From: Procambarus clarkii
Taxonomy: Eukaryota > Arthropoda > Malacostraca > Decapoda > Cambaridae
Assembly (NCBI RefSeq): GCF_040958095.1
Contig: NC_091193.1
Location: forward strand, 30,120,470-30,184,469
DNA length: 64,000 nucleotides
Direction of reading: 5' to 3'
A model generated the notes under the pieces. That model had not been told where the DNA came from and did no database searches. It saw only the letters and a program-made list of their open reading frames with translations. Shown here piece after piece: positions 61,381-64,000 of the stretch. The position numbers and the translations under genes were made by a program. The first letter of the stretch is position 1, and each line of letters opens with the position of its first letter.

Positions 61381-61960
61381 GCACCCAGTGAGGTTAACGG
61401 ACCGTGGCGAGGCAACACCTTATTGGCTGGGGTTTGCCCAGCTTGAGGCGGGCGGTAGCTGCCCAGTGGGGCGCGATGACCCCTCCCACCGTCGGGAACA
61501 ACCCCTGGCGTCACACTCTTCGCCAATCGAGCAGAAGACTTAAAACCGGTAGACTGTCGCTTCCCGTGTTGGTTCGACGCTGTGAGGCGAAGCTGGAGTG
61601 TCCTCTCCAGGGCGCAAAGCCTGGGTAGGTAGATATGGAGGAGAAGCTGTTACCCATGCAGCAGGTCCCCCCTCTCCACGTTGCTGAAATTATCCAATAG
61701 AGGCAAATGCCAATACACATGGTTCCAGCAACGTCGCAGGAGCTGCCAGAACGAGGTCGACGTCAACAACGAACTGCCTTAGGGGCTCCAACTCCGGATT
61801 TTTCCTCGAGGTTGACTCCTGAAGCCTTTCCCAAGAAAGGTTATGGCCGCAAGGCAGCGGAGGTTTAATATCAGGGTTTTCCTTCCCTTAGATGGGCTGC
61901 CTTCCCAGGCTATCGAGTCCCATCTACCCGGAATTTATCATGTACAGTATCCACTCAATT

Positions 61961-62124
61961 TAACGGCCTCTTTTATACCGATCTGCCGGTAATAACGACC
62001 GGTTTGGGAGATCGGTATCTGGACCCTCATATACCAGTCTGGCGGTCGATATTATGGAAGGTCGGTATTGAGTTTGTTTTGGCATCGGCGGCCCCTCACG
62101 TGGCAACAGGCCACCGACCTCCAA
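61961..62124. other. Possible pogo-like terminal sequence
   Basis: TACAGTATCCACTCAATTTA (61942-61961) and GGCCTCTTTTATACCGATCT resemble the ends of pogo-type elements. Short inverted motifs ACCGGTTTGGGAGATCGGTA and GGTCGGTATTGAG follow. A similar TACAGTATTTGG appears at 63003 beyond the minisatellite, but pairing is not convincing. Confidence 0.25.
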
Positions 62125-62857
62125 GGCCTTGAGGGAGGGATGGGAGGCAGTGATTGATGGAGGGAGGGAGGGAGGGAGTTGGTCAGGAAGGGAGGGAGGG
62201 AGTTGGTCAGGAAGGGAGGGAGGGAGTTGGTCAGGAAGGGAGGGAGGGAGTTGGTCAGGAAGGGAGGGAGGGAGTTGGTCAGGAAGGGAGGGAGGGAGTT
62301 GGTCTGGAAGGGAGGGAGGGAGTTGGTCAGGGAGGAAGGGAGTTGGTCAGGAAGGGAGGAAGGGAGTTGGTTAGGGAAGGAGGGAGGGCATTGGCGAGGG
62401 AGGGAGGGAGTTGGTCAGGAAGGGAGGGAGGGAGTTGGTCAGGGAGGAAGGGAGTTGGTCAGGAAGGGAGTTGGTCAGGAAGGGAGGAAGGGAGTTGGTC
62501 AGGAAGGGAGGAAGGGAGTTGGTCAGGAAGGGAGGAAGGGAGTTGGTTAGGGAGGGAGGGAGGGAGGGAGTTGGTCAGGGAGGGAGGGAGGGAGTTGGTC
62601 AGGAAGGGAGGGAGGGAGTTGGTCAGGAAGGGAGAGAGGGAGTTGGTCAGGGAGGAAGGGAGTTGGTCAGGAAGGGAGTTGGTCAGGAAGGGAGGAAGGG
62701 AGTTGGTCAGGAAGGGAGGAAGGGAGTTGGTCAGGAAGGGAGGGAGGGAGTTGGTTAGGGAGGGAGGGAGGGAGTTGGTCAGGGAGGGAGGGAGTTGGTC
62801 AGGAAGGGAGGGAGGGAGTTGGTCAGGAAGGGAGGGAGTTGGTCACAGAAGGAGGAA
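62125..62857. repeat. Purine-rich minisatellite, ~24-bp unit
   Basis: About 730 bases consist of GGGAGGGAGTTGGTCAGGAA-type units (AAGGGAGGGAGGGAGTTGGTCAGG, 24 bp) with shorter GGAAGGGAGTTGGTCA variants. All three plus frames are open and Gly/Arg/Glu/Ser/Val-rich, which is a consequence of the repeat. Confidence 0.9.
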
Positions 62858-63189
62858 AAACTATTGTGGTGTGTATGGGACTCGCTTAAGCCTAACGAAG
62901 GTGGCGTTGGCGGTGTTGCAAGAAATATATTGTTTTCTTATTGCTGTGGAGAGCTAGTTCCGAATATTAATTAAATAACACTATAATAGATGAACAGTAC
63001 AGTACAGTATTTGGTTTGCTATTTATTCATTTAAATATTTACAATAAAATAAAATGGGATTTAACAGAACTTACGGCGCATCGTACAGCGCGTGTCAACA
63101 CCCACGTGTCTGTCGACACATGTGGAGGGGAGATGGGAAGGCTGGCGTGAGGTGGGTGAGGGGGGGTTGACCAGGCAGGAGATCACACG
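62858..63189. other. Spacer between minisatellites
   Basis: Unique-looking AT-rich sequence with CAGTACAGTACAGTATTTGG near 62995 and an AATAAAATAAAATGGG tract. No gene seen. Confidence 0.35.
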
Positions 63190-64000
63190 TGTCGTCCAGT
63201 CTCGCCACTTACCCACCTGTTCACCCACTTCCCTGCCCACCCACCTGTTTACCCACCTGTTCACCCACTTCCCTGCCCACCCACCTGTTCACCCACTTCC
63301 CTGCCCACCCACCTGTTCACCCACTTCCCTGCCCACCCACCTGTTTACCCACCTGTTCACCCACTTCCCTGCCCACCCAGCTGTTCACCCACTTCCCTGC
63401 CCACCCACCTGTTTACCCACCTGTTCACCCACTTCCCTGCCCACCCAGCTGTTCACCCACTTCCCTGCCCACCCACCTGTTCACCCACTTCCCTGCCCAC
63501 CCACCTGTTTACCCACCTGTTCACCCACTTCCCTGCCCACCAACCTGTTCACCCACTTCCCTGCCCACCCACCTGTTTACCCACCTGCCTGCATGCCCAC
63601 TTACCCACCTTGTTCACCCACTTCCCTGCCCACCCACCTGCCAATCCATCCACCCACCTGTTCACCCACTTCCCTGCCCACCCACCTGTTCACCCACTTC
63701 CCTGCCCACCCACCTGTTTACCCACCTGTTTACCCACCTGTTCACCCACTTACCTGCCCACCCACCTGTTTACCCACCTGTTCACCCACTTCCCTGCCCA
63801 CCCAGCTGTTCACCCACTTCCCTGCCCACCCACCTGTTCACCCACTTCCCTGCCCACCCACCTGTTCACCCACTTCCCTGCCCACCCACCTGTTCACCCA
63901 CTTCCCTACCCACCCACCTGTTCACCCACTTCCCTGCCCACCCACCTGTTTACCCACTTCCCTGCCCACCCACCTGTTTACCCACTTGGCTGCACACCCA
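63190..64000. repeat. Pyrimidine-rich minisatellite, 28-bp unit, reaching the window end
   Basis: Tandem units contain CACCCACTTCCCTGCCCACC followed by CACCTGTT (28 bp). A 12-base TACCCACCTGTT insert creates longer 40-bp variants. The array is uninterrupted to position 64000, so its full length is unknown. Confidence 0.9.

Larger units (their letters stand above)
56450..61960 (-). mobile_element. RTE-like LINE, near full length, split by a Rex1/CR1-like LINE
   Basis: On the minus strand the order is 5' region (61960-61381), endonuclease ORF (61380-60628), linker (60627 to ~60290), an insertion of 1.64 kb (58588-60224), and RT with C-terminus (58587-56455). The 5' limit is approximate. The broad type is judged from the short EN and the C-terminal RRMHWLGHVVRMGDGRIPKD sequence typical of RTE/BovB-like proteins. 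Confidence 0.75.

Noticed and set aside
62129-62957. Open frames rich in Gly, Arg, Glu, Ser and Val
   Set aside because: A direct result of a 24-bp repeat whose length is divisible by three; no independent coding evidence.
63190-64000. CRISPR-like regular repeats
   Set aside because: Units are contiguous tandem minisatellite without unique spacers, in a eukaryotic context.

Overview
This is a eukaryotic, animal nuclear window dominated by transposable elements. There are no bacterial-style operons. Coding blocks are split by GT-AG introns, and there are non-LTR retrotransposons, DIRS-type tyrosine-recombinase retrotransposons, piggyBac transposons, tRNA-derived SINEs and long minisatellites. 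The mix (DIRS copies, SINEs sharing a tail with a LINE, a Penelope-like fragment) resembles what I associate with decapod crustaceans such as crayfish. That assignment is from memory of the repeat families and is moderately confident only.

One host gene is recognisable. A large exon at 2693-4930 (coding from 2815) encodes the N-terminal ~700 residues of a protein resembling TBC1D32/broad-minded (ciliary and Hedgehog signalling). It ends in a phase-1 donor. The matching phase-1 acceptor lies about 39 kb away at 43928 (exon 43928-44095). A further phase-compatible candidate exon is at 44778-44970. Almost everything between 5 kb and 43.8 kb is therefore a single intron packed with nested transposons.

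Layout: 1-2512, 3' part of DIRS copy A. 2693-4930, host exon. 5362-10083, DIRS B, which has lost its recombinase. 11362-12985, fragment DIRS C. 13921-18711, LINE fragments, a SINE and a DIRS end (J) with two LINEs nested in it. 18712-20520 and 42741-43815, the two halves of an old outer DIRS copy (D/H). Between those halves sit two head-to-tail younger copies, E (20521-27487) and F/G (27488-42740). E holds a Penelope-like insertion. F/G holds two LINE tails and an 8.57-kb LINE (32139-40711), which itself holds a 2.1-kb TA-flanked DNA transposon full of minisatellite and a 1.6-kb Rex1/CR1-like LINE. 45472-50437, DIRS I. 50693-50943, a tRNA-Thr-derived SINE. 51623-54644, an apparently intact piggyBac. 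54665 to ~56450, a piggyBac derivative whose ORF lacks two catalytic aspartates. 56450-61960, an RTE-like LINE on the minus strand split by another Rex1/CR1-like copy. 62125-64000, two large minisatellites.

The transposons do not form a pathway; their interest is stratigraphic and mechanistic. Empty-site comparison between copies gives precise insertion boundaries, target duplications and a relative order of events. The DIRS copies carry gag-like, RT, RNase H and tyrosine recombinase regions, inverted terminal repeats of ~440 bp and an internal complementary region, all decayed by stops and frameshifts. The best preserved coding sequences are the host exon, the piggyBac transposase (51847-54087), the piggyBac derivative (54996-56126) and the two Rex1/CR1-like RT ORFs.
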